A stretch of 64,000 bases of DNA from Dactylosporangium sp040689395 (GTDB lineage: Bacteria > Actinomycetota > Actinomycetes > Mycobacteriales > Micromonosporaceae): contig NZ_JBFAZX010000013.1 of assembly GCF_040689395.1 (NCBI RefSeq), positions 62,001 through 126,000 on the forward strand, in the 5' to 3' direction. Below the pieces are notes generated by a model that worked only from the letters and a program-made list of their open reading frames with translations, was not told where the DNA came from and ran no database searches. The translations under genes and the position numbers were made by a program. This document shows positions 51,940 through 59,669 of this stretch, one piece after another (within the stretch, counting starts at the first letter, position 1; every line of letters starts with the position of its first letter).

Positions 51940-52036
51940 CCTCTTCGGGGTGGCCGGAAGCGATGCGATGAAGAGTCACGATCGGGCCGAAACGCCGGGT
52001 GTTCGCATTCGCACGACCGGTGCCTGAGGAGGCGCT

Positions 52037-52492
52037 GTGCCGCAGCACGTCGAGTTCTCCATCTCCGACCCCCACCAGCTCCGCGCGCAGGCTCGCTCGA
52101 TCGATCCGGCCGAGTCGACCCTGGACCGCTGGGGCGCGACGGTCGACGGTGCCGCCGAGCCATGCCTGGTGGTCGACGCTGATGCCGTCGTCGTGGCGAT
52201 GTCGGCGTCGTTCGAGGAGATGCTCGGCCTCGCCGAGTCGCCGGTCAGCCGGCCGCTGCTCGACGGCGACGGGGTGCTGCAGGTGCTCGACTTCGGTGAC
52301 GGCAAACCGCTGGAGAAGACCGAGGTCGCGCGGATGCCCCCGCTGCTGGCCCTGTCCTCCGGCCGGCTCGCCCGTGGCCTGGTCCGGATCCGCTGTGCCA
52401 CCGGACCGTGCACCTTCGACGCCATCGCGACGCCGCTGATTGACGGGAGCAAGGTCATGGGCTCGTTGACGTTCTTCTCCGCCATCCAGTAG
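52037..52492 (+). CDS. Stand-alone PAS-like domain protein
   Basis: A 151-residue protein. Residues ~38-150 have a PAS-type order: EPCLVVDADAVVVAMSASFEEMLG, then a loop and beta strands ending in IATPLIDGSKVMGSLTFFSA. No output domain is attached, so it may sense a ligand and act by contact with another protein. Similar short proteins are found in many actinomycetes. I cannot assign a function. The GTG at 52037 follows GGAGG by five or six bases. Confidence 0.65.
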   Translation: MPQHVEFSISDPHQLRAQARSIDPAESTLDRWGATVDGAAEPCLVVDADAVVVAMSASFEEMLGLAESPVSRPLLDGDGVLQVLDFGDGKPLEKTEVARMPPLLALSSGRLARGLVRIRCATGPCTFDAIATPLIDGSKVMGSLTFFSAIQ

Positions 52493-52548
52493 GCCAGCGC
52501 GGCGAAGGGCGATGATCTAAAGTCCGTCAATACGGAGTTAATGTCGTC

Positions 52549-52571
52549 ACGCACACCGCCACGGTGTGCGT
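52549..52571 (+). terminator. Hairpin after the PAS-like gene
   Basis: Arms ACGCACACCG (52549-52558) and CGGTGTGCGT (52562-52571), 3-base loop. It ends nine bases before the -10-like hexamer of the next gene. Confidence 0.75.
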
Positions 52572-52579
52572 TCGGGTCG

Positions 52580-52585
52580 TACGCT
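52580..52585 (+). promoter_or_regulatory. -10-like hexamer of ACT-domain gene
   Basis: TACGCT, seven bases before the ATG at 52593, no ribosome site. Confidence 0.5.
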
Positions 52586-52592
52586 CGTTGTC

Positions 52593-52985
52593 ATGCTTGA
52601 CCTCTCGCTCCTGCCGGGCGACTACGCGATCTGCCGGCTGCCGGCCGGATCGCCGATGCCCGCCGGGTTCGCCGAGGCCGCTGGGTCGCGCACGGAGGTC
52701 TTCTCGGTGACCTGGACGCCGGAGGAGGTGTCGATCCTCTGCCCGGCCGAGTTCGTCCCCGAGGGCGCCGCCGTCGAGACCCCGTGGCGCTGTCTGCGGG
52801 TCGCCGGTCCGGTCCAGCTCGCACTGACGGGCATCCTCGCGTCCATCGTCTCGCCACTGGCCGACGCGCGGGTGAACATCTTCGCGTTCTCGACATACGA
52901 CACCGACTATTTACTGGTTCCGGCGGTGCGGCTCCACGAGGCCCTGACGGCGCTGAGTGCGGCCGGCCACCGGGTCACCACCTGA
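52593..52985 (+). CDS. ACT domain protein (CASTOR/ACT type)
   Basis: A 130-residue protein with two ACT-like halves. The first reads LSLLPGDYAICRLPAGSPMP and carries SVTWTPEEVSILCP. The second, TGILASIVSPLADARVNIFA followed by FSTYDTDYLLV, is the characteristic segment of the CASTOR/ACT group, which binds amino acids. It is probably an amino-acid sensor without an attached enzyme. Proximity to pheA, an amino-acid biosynthetic gene with its own ACT domain, is suggestive only. Confidence 0.85.
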   Translation: MLDLSLLPGDYAICRLPAGSPMPAGFAEAAGSRTEVFSVTWTPEEVSILCPAEFVPEGAAVETPWRCLRVAGPVQLALTGILASIVSPLADARVNIFAFSTYDTDYLLVPAVRLHEALTALSAAGHRVTT

Positions 52986-53009
52986 CTTCCGGCCGCCGTC
53001 CGGCGCTCA

Positions 53010-53015
53010 TACGAT
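53010..53015 (+). promoter_or_regulatory. -10-like hexamer of lipoprotein gene
   Basis: TACGAT, six bases before the ATG at 53022, no ribosome site. Confidence 0.45.
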
Positions 53016-53021
53016 GGGCTG

Positions 53022-53528
53022 ATGCGAACCGCGGCCACCGCGCTTGCGATCGTCAGTCTTGGATGCCTGTTGAGTGCCTGCCGGCACCCGACCGAGGCCG
53101 CGCCGCCCCGCCCGGCCCCGAGCGTCATCAGCCAGGATCCGCTCGTGCCGCCCGGGACGTTCGCGTCGCCGGAGCCCACAAGCCCGCCCGCGTCGCCGAG
53201 CCGTGGCGGCTCGCCGAGTCCCAGCGGCTTCTCCACGGCGTACGTCGCCTACTGCAACGGCCGGCCCAGCGGCGAGCAGGTCCTCGCCGTGGTCCGGCGC
53301 AACCGCGGCAACCTGCCGGCCGGTAACGCCGTGACCGTGCAGAAGGCGCCGGTGTGCTCGGGGATCTGGCAGTACACCGTGCTCACCGTGACCGGCAGCG
53401 AGCCCCTGCGGGTCATCACGAAGGGTGACCCGGCCGCGCTCACGGTCGTCACGATGGGCAGCGATCCGTGCACCGTCGAGGTGCGCGACACGGCACCCCC
53501 CGCCCTGTTGGCCACCGTCGACTGCTGA
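53022..53528 (+). CDS. Putative secreted lipoprotein
   Basis: A 168-residue protein with a lipoprotein signal: TAATALAIVSLGCLLSAC with the lipobox LSAC, so Cys20 would carry the lipid. A Pro/Ser-rich linker (PPRPAPSVISQDPL and SPSRGGSPSPSG) is followed by a compact domain of about 105 residues with four Cys (YCNGRP, PVCSG, DPCTVE and the final DC) that probably form two disulfides. I do not recognise the domain. It is anchored outside the membrane. Confidence 0.72.
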   Translation: MRTAATALAIVSLGCLLSACRHPTEAAPPRPAPSVISQDPLVPPGTFASPEPTSPPASPSRGGSPSPSGFSTAYVAYCNGRPSGEQVLAVVRRNRGNLPAGNAVTVQKAPVCSGIWQYTVLTVTGSEPLRVITKGDPAALTVVTMGSDPCTVEVRDTAPPALLATVDC

Positions 53529-53529
53529 C

Positions 53530-53535
53530 TACGCT
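53530..53535 (+). promoter_or_regulatory. -10-like hexamer of pheA
   Basis: TACGCT, seven bases before the ATG at 53543, no ribosome site. Confidence 0.5.
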
Positions 53536-53542
53536 GGGTGGC

Positions 53543-54487
53543 ATGCCTGGTGTGCCGCCGATGCGATTCGTGTACCTGGGTCCGGAAGGAACATTCTCCG
53601 AACAGGCACTCAAGACGATTCCGGACGCCGAGCACGGGGTGCTGATTCCAGCACGCAGCGTGCCGGAGGCTCTCGACGCGCTGCGCGGCGGAGATGCCGA
53701 CGCCGCGCTGGTCCCGCTGGAGAACTCGATCGGCGGCCAGGTCGGCGTGACCCTCGACGAGCTGGCGACCGGCGAGCCGCTGGTGATCACCCGCGAGGTG
53801 GTCCTCCCGGTGCAGTTCGTGCTCGCCGCCCGGGAGGACCGGCCATTGGATTCGGTACGGTCCGTCGCCGCACACCCGCAGGCCGGAGCGCAGTGCCGCA
53901 AGTGGCTGCGCACGCATGTGCCGGGCGGGACTGTGACCGACGTGCTGTCGAACGCGACGGCCGCGGTCGGCGCCGCGGAGGGCGAGTTCGACGCGGCCGT
54001 GTGCGCGGAGATCAGCGCCGCACGCTACCGCCTCAGCGTCCTGGCGAAGGACATCGCCGACAACCCGGGCGCGATGACACGCTTCGCGCTGGTGTCGCGC
54101 CTGGGCCCGCCGCCGGCGCCGACCGGCGCCGACCTCACCACGCTCGCCGTCTACATCGCCCACGACCGGGTCGGGGCGCTGCTGTCGGTGCTCACCGAGC
54201 TGTCGGTCCGGGGCGTCAACCTGACCCGGATCGAGTCCCGCCCGACCGGCGAGCGCCTGGGCCGGTATGTCTTCTTCCTGGACTGCGGCGGTCACGTCGC
54301 CGACCGGCAGATGGGCGAGGCACTGCAGGGCCTGCGCCGGATCTGCGCGGACGTGCGGTTCCTGGGTTCGTACCCGCGCGCCACCAACGGCGACGCGTCG
54401 CCCCGCCCCGCCCCGGGCCTGTCCGACGTGGACTTCGCCGACGCCGCCTCCTGGCTGGAACGACTCCGCGCCGGCGAAACGAACTGA
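53543..54487 (+). CDS. pheA: Prephenate dehydratase
   Basis: A 314-residue monofunctional enzyme that turns prephenate into phenylpyruvate on the way to phenylalanine. The catalytic domain begins VYLGPEGTFSEQALKTIPDA and includes VPLENSIGGQVGVTLDEL and the MTRFALVSRLG motif with the essential Thr and Phe. The C-terminal ACT domain (about residues 195-275) contains VGALLSVLTELSVRGVNLTR and IESRPTGERLGRYVFF, the phenylalanine feedback site. No chorismate mutase domain is fused. The start is set by PGVPPMRFVYLG. Confidence 0.96.
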   Translation: MPGVPPMRFVYLGPEGTFSEQALKTIPDAEHGVLIPARSVPEALDALRGGDADAALVPLENSIGGQVGVTLDELATGEPLVITREVVLPVQFVLAAREDRPLDSVRSVAAHPQAGAQCRKWLRTHVPGGTVTDVLSNATAAVGAAEGEFDAAVCAEISAARYRLSVLAKDIADNPGAMTRFALVSRLGPPPAPTGADLTTLAVYIAHDRVGALLSVLTELSVRGVNLTRIESRPTGERLGRYVFFLDCGGHVADRQMGEALQGLRRICADVRFLGSYPRATNGDASPRPAPGLSDVDFADAASWLERLRAGETN

Positions 54488-54532
54488 CACCCCGTCCCTC
54501 ACCGTCCCCCATCACCCCCCATCAGCGCCCGC

Positions 54533-54662
54533 GCGAAGCGCGCGCCAATGGGGGGGGTCGCAGGGGCGAAGCCCCCGATAGGGCGAGCGAAGCAATGCAG
54601 TGCCCGCGAAGCGGGCATGGGGGGTGTGGGGTGGGAACCCCCCACTGATGCTCGAGCGAAGC
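54533..54662. repeat. Array of five GCGAAGC mini-hairpin motifs
   Basis: The heptamer GCGAAGC occurs at 54533, 54566, 54587, 54606 and 54656. Three copies are extended into longer GAA-loop stems: CGCGC/GCGCG at 54530-54542, GGGGC/GCCCC at 54563-54575, and TGCCCGC/GCGGGCA at 54601-54617. An outer CCCCCCAT/ATGGGGGG pairing encloses the first. The array lies between convergent pheA and the AIM24 gene. Confidence 0.8.
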
Positions 54663-54682
54663 AAGAGCCAGGCTAGAAACAG

Positions 54683-55390
54683 TCAGCCGCCCAGCCCCAG
54701 GAGGCCGGAGCCGCTGCTCTGCTGTGCCGGCGAGGGCCTGCCCTCACTCGGCTGCACGATCACGAAGCCCTGACCGCTCAGCGCCAGCTGGAACAGTTCG
54801 CCCGAGCCGCCGCGCAGCATCGACTTGAGGCTCTGGTTCTTCTGGATGGTGGTCTGCAGGCTGCTCGACCAACCCACGACCGCGTCCGTGTCCACGCACA
54901 CCGGGGCCTGCGGGCTCACCGGGATCACGATCGGCGAGCCCTCGGAGACGATGGCGAGCCGGCCCTGACCCGTGAAGACGCAGTTGAAGAGGCCGCCGCC
55001 GAACATGCCGGCGCCGCGGACCATCTGGATGTCGTACTGCAGCGAAGGATCGAAGCAGAGCACGTTGCGCCCGTTAATGGACAGCGCGTCGTTCGGCTCC
55101 ATCTCCAGGATGAAGCAGTTGGCCGCGCCGGAGGCGAACCACACCTCGCCCTGGCCCCGGACGGTCATGAGCGACACACCCTCGCCGGTGACCGCGCGCT
55201 TGAGGAAGTTGCCGATGCCCTGGCTCTTCACCTCGAAGCCGAGGTTGCCGCGGAACGCGACCATGGCACCCTGGCGGGCTAGGACCTCGCCGTTGACGGT
55301 GTACTTGACGCACCTGGAGTGTTGCAGGCTCATGCCTGCCTGGGTCGGGGGCTGGGCCATATTCTCGGCCTTGAAGATGTCACCTCGCAC
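54683..55390 (-). CDS. AIM24 family protein
   Basis: A 235-residue protein of the AIM24/TIGR00266 family, a beta-helix fold whose function in bacteria is unresolved. Typical features are LARQGAMVAFRGNLGFEVKS, FLKRAVTGEGVSLMTVRGQGEVWFAS, ILEMEPNDALSINGRNVLCFDPSL and AGMFGGGLFNCVFTGQGRLAI. It has no signal peptide and ends in a Gly/Ser-rich tail. I chose the GTG at 55390 because minus-strand TACGCT lies seven bases upstream and the chain then starts RGDIFKAENM, as in relatives. A frame to 55426 would include that promoter. Confidence 0.87.
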   Translation of the reverse strand: MRGDIFKAENMAQPPTQAGMSLQHSRCVKYTVNGEVLARQGAMVAFRGNLGFEVKSQGIGNFLKRAVTGEGVSLMTVRGQGEVWFASGAANCFILEMEPNDALSINGRNVLCFDPSLQYDIQMVRGAGMFGGGLFNCVFTGQGRLAIVSEGSPIVIPVSPQAPVCVDTDAVVGWSSSLQTTIQKNQSLKSMLRGGSGELFQLALSGQGFVIVQPSEGRPSPAQQSSGSGLLGLGG

Positions 55391-55397
55391 GACCCGC

Positions 55398-55403
55398 AGC
55401 GTA
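55398..55403 (-). promoter_or_regulatory. -10-like hexamer of AIM24 gene
   Basis: Minus-strand TACGCT, seven bases before the GTG at 55390. Confidence 0.5.
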
Positions 55404-55415
55404 GCGAACGGCAAA

Positions 55416-55443
55416 GGGCCCGCCACCAGCGCGTGGAGGGCCC
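55416..55443 (-). terminator. Hairpin after metallopeptidase gene
   Basis: GGGCCC-G-CCAC pairs with GTGG-A-GGGCCC around a CAGCGC loop, one mismatch in the stem. It follows the minus-strand metallopeptidase stop at 55476 and precedes the AIM24 promoter. Confidence 0.65.
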
Positions 55444-55475
55444 GTTACCAAGCTGGCATCGCACCGCCCGGAAGA

Positions 55476-55829
55476 TCAGCCCCAGCCAAGTTCGTGCAGG
55501 CGCTCATCGGAGATGCCGAAGTGGTGCGCGATCTCATGCACCACGGTGATCGCCACCTCCTCGACGACGTCATCCTCATTGTCACAGATGGTGAGGATTG
55601 GCTTACGGTAAATCGAGATCCGATCGGGCAGGACGCCCGAGTAGTCCCAGCCGCGCTCGGTCAGCGCGTGCCCCTCGTACAGGCCCAGAAGTTCCGGGTC
55701 CTCCGGCGGGGCGTCGTCCACGACCAGGATGACCACGTTGTCCATGAGGTCGAGCAGCTCCTCGGGCACCTCGTCGAGGGCCTCGCCCACCAGTTCCTCG
55801 AACCGCTCCTTGCTCATGCGTACCGGCAT
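55476..55829 (-). CDS. Metallopeptidase family protein (zincin-like, DUF1025 type)
   Basis: A 117-residue minimal zinc-metalloprotease-like protein. The motif TVVHEIAHHFGISDERLHELG gives HExxHxxG plus a downstream Glu, as in the minigluzincin-type family. SKERFEELVGEALDEVPEELL and VVDDAPPEDPELLGLYEGHAL are typical N-terminal blocks. Activity against proteins is not proven for the family. The start may be the ATG at 55829 or one four codons later at 55817. The first lies just behind a terminator hairpin, so an independent promoter is not obvious. Confidence 0.88.
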   Translation of the reverse strand: MPVRMSKERFEELVGEALDEVPEELLDLMDNVVILVVDDAPPEDPELLGLYEGHALTERGWDYSGVLPDRISIYRKPILTICDNEDDVVEEVAITVVHEIAHHFGISDERLHELGWG

Positions 55830-55834
55830 GCGAA

Positions 55835-55862
55835 AGAGGGTCCCCGAAAACGGGGACCCTCT
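55835..55862 (-). terminator. Terminator after OsmC gene
   Basis: A perfect 12-bp stem (arms 55835-55846 and 55851-55862) with an AAAA loop, 20 bp after the OsmC stop on the minus strand and six bases before the metallopeptidase ATG. Confidence 0.8.
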
Positions 55863-55882
55863 CAACAACGATTGGCCGAACG

Positions 55883-56308
55883 TCAGACGAGCTGGGCGTC
55901 GAGCGTGATCTCGACGGCGGCAAGCGCCTTGGAGATCGGGCAGCCCGCCTTGGCGTCCTGCGCCTGCTTCTCGAACTCGGCGGCGTCGATGCTCGGAACG
56001 GCGCCGCGAGTGGTCAGGTCGATACGGGTGATGGCGAAGCCGCCGTCCACCGGGCCGAAGTGGACGGTCGCGGAGGTCTCGACCGAGGTCGGCGTGAAGC
56101 CGGCCTTGGCCAGGCCGTTGGAGAGCGCCATCGAGTAGCAGGCGGCGTGCGCAGCGGCCACCAGCTCCTCGGGGTTGGTGCCCTCGCCGCTCTCGAAGCG
56201 GGACGGGAACGAGTAGTTGCCCTGGAAAGTGCCCGAGCCGGTGGAGACCGTGCCGGAACCGGACTTGAGGTCGCCCTCCCAGCGGGCGGATGAAACGCGA
56301 GTTGGCAT
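55883..56308 (-). CDS. OsmC family peroxiredoxin
   Basis: A 141-residue thiol peroxidase for organic and inorganic hydroperoxides. Both catalytic cysteines are present, one in AAHAACYSMALSNGLAKAG and one in AKAGCPISKALAAV. FQGNYSFPSRFESGEGTNPEEL is the family N-terminal signature. The pattern matches OsmC proper rather than Ohr. Minus-strand TAGCGT seven bases before the ATG indicates a leaderless transcript. It is divergent from a membrane protein gene and ends at a strong hairpin. Confidence 0.92.
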   Translation of the reverse strand: MPTRVSSARWEGDLKSGSGTVSTGSGTFQGNYSFPSRFESGEGTNPEELVAAAHAACYSMALSNGLAKAGFTPTSVETSATVHFGPVDGGFAITRIDLTTRGAVPSIDAAEFEKQAQDAKAGCPISKALAAVEITLDAQLV

Positions 56309-56315
56309 GAACCAG

Positions 56316-56321
56316 ACGCTA
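56316..56321 (-). promoter_or_regulatory. -10-like hexamer of OsmC gene
   Basis: Minus-strand TAGCGT, seven bases before the ATG at 56308, no ribosome site. Confidence 0.5.
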
Positions 56322-56435
56322 GCCCATCGGCAGGCAGAGTGGCATCGCTGCCACTGCTCACCTTCGCCTGATCGCCGTCGGGCGGGCGCGCCGCACGGCA
56401 CCCGGCTGACGCGTCCGGCCTTTACCATGCGGCCT

Positions 56436-57140
56436 ATGTCTGAGCAGCCCGCGCACATGCCGGAACTTCTCGCCCCCGCCCCGTTGGAAGAGCCAAGGGC
56501 GAAAGCACCGGATTCGGTACCGCAGGAGCCGCGCCGCCCGAACGTGTTCGCGCTCGGGCTCGCGGCCGTCGGGCTCGGCCTGAGCCTCGCCACGCAGTAC
56601 CTGCCATGGGGCGTCTACCACGTGCCGGGCTCGGCGAGCCGGGTGTTCCGGGAGGGGCCGGTGGTGGGCATGACCGAGCCCGTAGGTGACATCCAGACCC
56701 TGGAGCTGCCGCTGGCCTCGCTCAGCGTCGCGCACGTGGCGATCTACCTGGTCACGCTCAGCTTCGCGCTCGTGGGGCTCGCCGTCGTGCTGTCCGCGAC
56801 CGGCCCGGTGCGCCGCGTCGCCGCGGGCGCCACCGCCGGCCTGCTCGCCGCCAACGTGATGGTGCTGGTCGGGCTGCAGAGCGCGCTGAACATCCTGTCC
56901 GACTCCGAGCGCCGGCTCATGTTGTACGCCATGAACAGCGGCCGCAGCGAGGTGACCACCGGCTCGGGGTACCTGCTGGCCTATGCCGCCGTGCTGGTGC
57001 TCGCCGCCGCTCTGGTCGTGGCGGTGCGGCTCCCGATGTCGGCGGGCTCGCCGTTGCGGGCGAGGCGCAAGGCCGACGAGCCCGACGGCGGCGAGCCGCT
57101 GGAGCTCACCGTGACTCCCGTACCGCCGGCGTTCCAGTAA
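56436..57140 (+). CDS. Hypothetical four-helix membrane protein
   Basis: A 234-residue protein. A Pro/Glu-rich cytosolic N-terminus of about 35 residues precedes four hydrophobic segments (about 37-55, 105-125, 132-150 and 175-195). The loop between helices 1 and 2 (SRVFREGPVVGMTEPVGD) and a charged C-terminal tail are the only other features. I do not recognise a family. TACCAT, seven bases before the ATG at 56436, suggests a leaderless start. An ATG three codons earlier at 56427 overlaps that hexamer. Confidence 0.7.
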   Translation: MSEQPAHMPELLAPAPLEEPRAKAPDSVPQEPRRPNVFALGLAAVGLGLSLATQYLPWGVYHVPGSASRVFREGPVVGMTEPVGDIQTLELPLASLSVAHVAIYLVTLSFALVGLAVVLSATGPVRRVAAGATAGLLAANVMVLVGLQSALNILSDSERRLMLYAMNSGRSEVTTGSGYLLAYAAVLVLAAALVVAVRLPMSAGSPLRARRKADEPDGGEPLELTVTPVPPAFQ

Positions 57141-57228
57141 ACGTTCGGTCGAGTTTTACTCGCAGCCTGTCACCAGTATGGATCCGAGAGGTACGGTTGC
57201 TGCCCCGCATTCGCGGAAGGAGCAGCAT

Positions 57229-58047
57229 ATGCGCGGTTCAGGGCTACCGAAGTTGATCGCCACGGACCTCGACGGCACCCTCGTGCGCAGCGACGAGTCC
57301 GTGAGCGAGCGCACGCGTGAGGTGCTCGATCGGGTCAGGGCGGCCGGCATCCACGTGGTCGGCGCGACCGGCCGGGGCCCCCGCCTGACCGAGCTCGTCC
57401 GCCGGGACATCCCGGCCGCGGACTTCCTCGTCATGGGCGGCGGCAGCCGGGTCCTCGACGTGCGCGACCCGGAGCACCCGCTCGTCCTGCGCGACGAGCG
57501 GCTCGACGGTGGCGTGCTCGCCGACGTGCTGGCCCGGCTGGAGCGCGAGCTGGGCACCCTGTCGGTGCTCATCGAGGCCGGCGACCACCACGACGCCCCG
57601 CTGTGGGGCGACGCCGACCCGCACTGGCGCTACGACGCCGTCGAGGCCCGCGTGCGCGCCGAATGCCTGACCGGCCCGGTGATCAAGGGCTTCGCCCGGC
57701 ACCCCGAGTGCGAGGTGGACGACCTGCTCGCCACCGCGCAGCGGCTGATCCCGCCGGACCTGGCCGCCGTCACCCAGGCCGGCCTCGGCTACATCGAGAT
57801 CTGCCCGCCCGGCGTGGACAAGGCGACCGGCCTGATGGTCGTCGCGACGGCACTGGGCGTCGACCCCGGCGACGTGCTGGTCTTCGGCGACATGCCCAAC
57901 GACATCCCGATGTTCCGCTGGGCCGGGTTCTCCCGCGTCGCCGTGGCCAACGCCCACCCCTGGCTGCGCGCCCTGGCCGACGAGACGACTCTCACCAACG
58001 ACGAGGACGGCGTCGCCGCATACTTGGAAGCTATGTTGAAGCTGTGA
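57229..58047 (+). CDS. Cof-type HAD family phosphatase
   Basis: A 272-residue HAD hydrolase with a C2-type cap. ATDLDGTLVRSD carries the nucleophile and acid Asp pair (Asp13, Asp15), VVGATGRGPR the Thr of motif II, and VLVFGDMPNDIPMFRWAG the metal-binding acidic pair. Typical substrates are sugar phosphates or FMN-like compounds, and none can be picked from the sequence. The ATG at 57229 follows AAGGAG. The next gene is a paralogue whose start overlaps this stop as GTGA. Confidence 0.92.
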   Translation: MRGSGLPKLIATDLDGTLVRSDESVSERTREVLDRVRAAGIHVVGATGRGPRLTELVRRDIPAADFLVMGGGSRVLDVRDPEHPLVLRDERLDGGVLADVLARLERELGTLSVLIEAGDHHDAPLWGDADPHWRYDAVEARVRAECLTGPVIKGFARHPECEVDDLLATAQRLIPPDLAAVTQAGLGYIEICPPGVDKATGLMVVATALGVDPGDVLVFGDMPNDIPMFRWAGFSRVAVANAHPWLRALADETTLTNDEDGVAAYLEAMLKL

Positions 58048-58844
58048 AACTGGTCGCTACGGATCTGGACGGCACGCTGGTTCGCACCGATCGGACGGTC
58101 AGCCCCCGCACCGTCGCGGTGTTGCGCCGCCTGAGCCGTGCCGGCGTGGTGATCGTGCTGGTCACGGGCCGCCCGATCCGCTGGATCTCCCCCGTGTATG
58201 ACCAGCTCGGCATCAGCGCTCTGACGATCTGCGTCAACGGCGCCGCGACGTATGACCCGGGCACCGACACCATCGTGCACAGCGCCCCGCTGGAGGCCGA
58301 CGTCCTGGCCGAGGCGTGCGCCCGCCTGCGCGCCACGGTTCCGGGCGTGGTGTTCGCCGTGGAGCGCGACGGCGGCCGTCAGATGCGCCACGAGCCAGGC
58401 TTCCCGGTGGGCCCGTGGGAGGCCAACCACGGCTCGGTCGGTCCGGCGCCGCTGGACGAGCTGCTCAGCCGCCCGGCCGCCAAGCTGCTCGTCCGCGCCG
58501 GCGTCCAGCCGGCCGACGAGTTCACCGCGCGGGTGGGCGCGTGTTTGCACGGCCTGGCGGAGGCGACCAACTCCTCGCCGAACGGCATGGTCGAGGTCTC
58601 GGCCGCGGGCGTGACCAAGGCGTCGGCGCTGGCCCGGGTGGCCCGGACGCACTCCCTGGAGGCCGCGGACGTGATCGCCTTCGGCGACATGCCCAACGAC
58701 CTGCCGATGCTGGCGTGGGCCGGCCGCGGCGTGGCGATGGCGAACGCCCACCCGGCCGTGCGCGCCGCCGCCCACGATGTCACGGAAACGACCAACGAGG
58801 ACGACGGCGTCGCCGCCTATCTGGAACGCGTCTACGCCCACTGA
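58044..58844 (+). CDS. Cof-type HAD family phosphatase, tandem paralogue
   Basis: A 266-residue HAD hydrolase co-translated with the previous one. It has VATDLDGTLVRTD, VLVTGRPIRW, LICVNGAA-type TICVNGAATYD and VIAFGDMPNDLPMLAWAG. The two proteins share all catalytic motifs and the C-terminal signature TNEDDGVAAYLE, so they arose by duplication, but the caps differ, which points to different substrates. The GTG at 58044 overlaps the upstream TGA. Confidence 0.92.
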   Translation: MKLVATDLDGTLVRTDRTVSPRTVAVLRRLSRAGVVIVLVTGRPIRWISPVYDQLGISALTICVNGAATYDPGTDTIVHSAPLEADVLAEACARLRATVPGVVFAVERDGGRQMRHEPGFPVGPWEANHGSVGPAPLDELLSRPAAKLLVRAGVQPADEFTARVGACLHGLAEATNSSPNGMVEVSAAGVTKASALARVARTHSLEAADVIAFGDMPNDLPMLAWAGRGVAMANAHPAVRAAAHDVTETTNEDDGVAAYLERVYAH

Positions 58845-58875
58845 TGGTGCCGGGGCGCTCGCAACGCGTCGGTTG

Positions 58876-59037
58876 GGGCCTGTTTCATGACTGGGGTGGG
58901 AGCGAGGCGGAGTCCAGATTTCGTCTGGTGGTGGCCCGCGGAAGCCAGGCTACCGGTGTTGTAACCGGGCTTCCGCGGGACGCCGCCAGGCGGAATCTGG
59001 GCCCGCCGCAGCCCCGCCTCAGTCATGAAACAGGCCC
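58876..59037. repeat. 162-bp imperfect inverted repeat with 18-bp perfect termini
   Basis: The termini GGGCCTGTTTCATGACTG (58876-58893) and its exact complement (59020-59037) enclose a second near-perfect arm pair ending in CCCGCGGAAGCC / GGCTTCCGCGGG, with a short central loop near TACCGGTGTTGTAA. It fills the convergent gap between the second HAD gene and the Bpa gene. No duplication of flanking bases and no coding potential are seen. Confidence 0.85.
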
Positions 59038-59038
59038 T

Positions 59039-59575
59039 CTAGAGGTATTGACCCGTCCCTGAAGGGGAGTGGCCCGGCTGGCCGGGCACGCCACCCGGGC
59101 CGCCGGTCAGGGCCGGGCGGCCGCGCATCTGCTCGAGCTGCACCCGCGCCGCCATCTGCTGCGCGACCAGCGCCGCCTGGATGCCGTGGAACAGGCCCTC
59201 CAGCCAGCCGACCAGCTGAGCCTGCGCGATGCGCAGCTCGGCCTCGCTCGGGGTCGTGTCGTCGGCGAACGGCAGGGACAGCCGCTCCAGCTCCTCCCGC
59301 AGCTCGGTGGCGAGGCCGTCCTCCAGCTCGGTGATCGAGCGGCGGTGGATCTCCCTGAGCCGCTGCCGGCCGGCCTCGTCGAGCGGGGCGGCGCGGACCT
59401 CCTCGAGGAGCTGCTTGATCATGCTGCCGATCCGCATGACCTTGGCCGGCTGCTCGATCAGCTTGCTCGGGTCTTCCGCGTTGTCGTCCTCGCCCGTGGA
59501 CATCGTGCCCAGCGGCCGCCCGTCCGGCCCGACGACCAGCACGGTGCGCGACTCGTCCTGCGCCTCTTCTGCCAT
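59039..59575 (-). CDS. bpa: Bacterial proteasome activator (Bpa/PafE family)
   Basis: A 178-residue ring-forming cofactor that docks on the 20S proteasome and lets it degrade unfolded proteins without ATP. The central four-helix region (SKLIEQPAKVMRIGSMIKQL to AALVAQQMAARVQLEQMRG) is typical, and the disordered tail ends in GQYL, the motif that inserts in the proteasome pockets. Residues 1-35 are a flexible arm. Its presence predicts a 20S proteasome elsewhere in the genome. Minus-strand CAGACT seven bases before the ATG suggests a leaderless start. Longer frames upstream are low in information. Confidence 0.95.
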   Translation of the reverse strand: MAEEAQDESRTVLVVGPDGRPLGTMSTGEDDNAEDPSKLIEQPAKVMRIGSMIKQLLEEVRAAPLDEAGRQRLREIHRRSITELEDGLATELREELERLSLPFADDTTPSEAELRIAQAQLVGWLEGLFHGIQAALVAQQMAARVQLEQMRGRPALTGGPGGVPGQPGHSPSGTGQYL

Positions 59576-59582
59576 GGTTCCT

Positions 59583-59588
59583 AGTCTG
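59583..59588 (-). promoter_or_regulatory. -10-like hexamer of bpa
   Basis: Minus-strand CAGACT, seven bases before the ATG at 59575. Confidence 0.45.
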
Positions 59589-59669
59589 GCGTACCGCGCT
59601 CGAGCCCGGCCACCAAGGGTACCGGAGCGACCCCTGTTGCTACGCTTCGTAACGCGATAACGTCTCCCG

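Noticed and set aside
54490..54682. CRISPR array or tRNA in the hairpin-rich gap.
   Set aside because: Repeat units are only seven bases with irregular spacing and no unique spacers, and no cloverleaf can be drawn.
58870..59045. Calling the 162-bp inverted repeat a transposed MITE.
   Set aside because: No target-site duplication is visible in the flanks and I cannot check for other copies, so mobility is kept as a hypothesis only.
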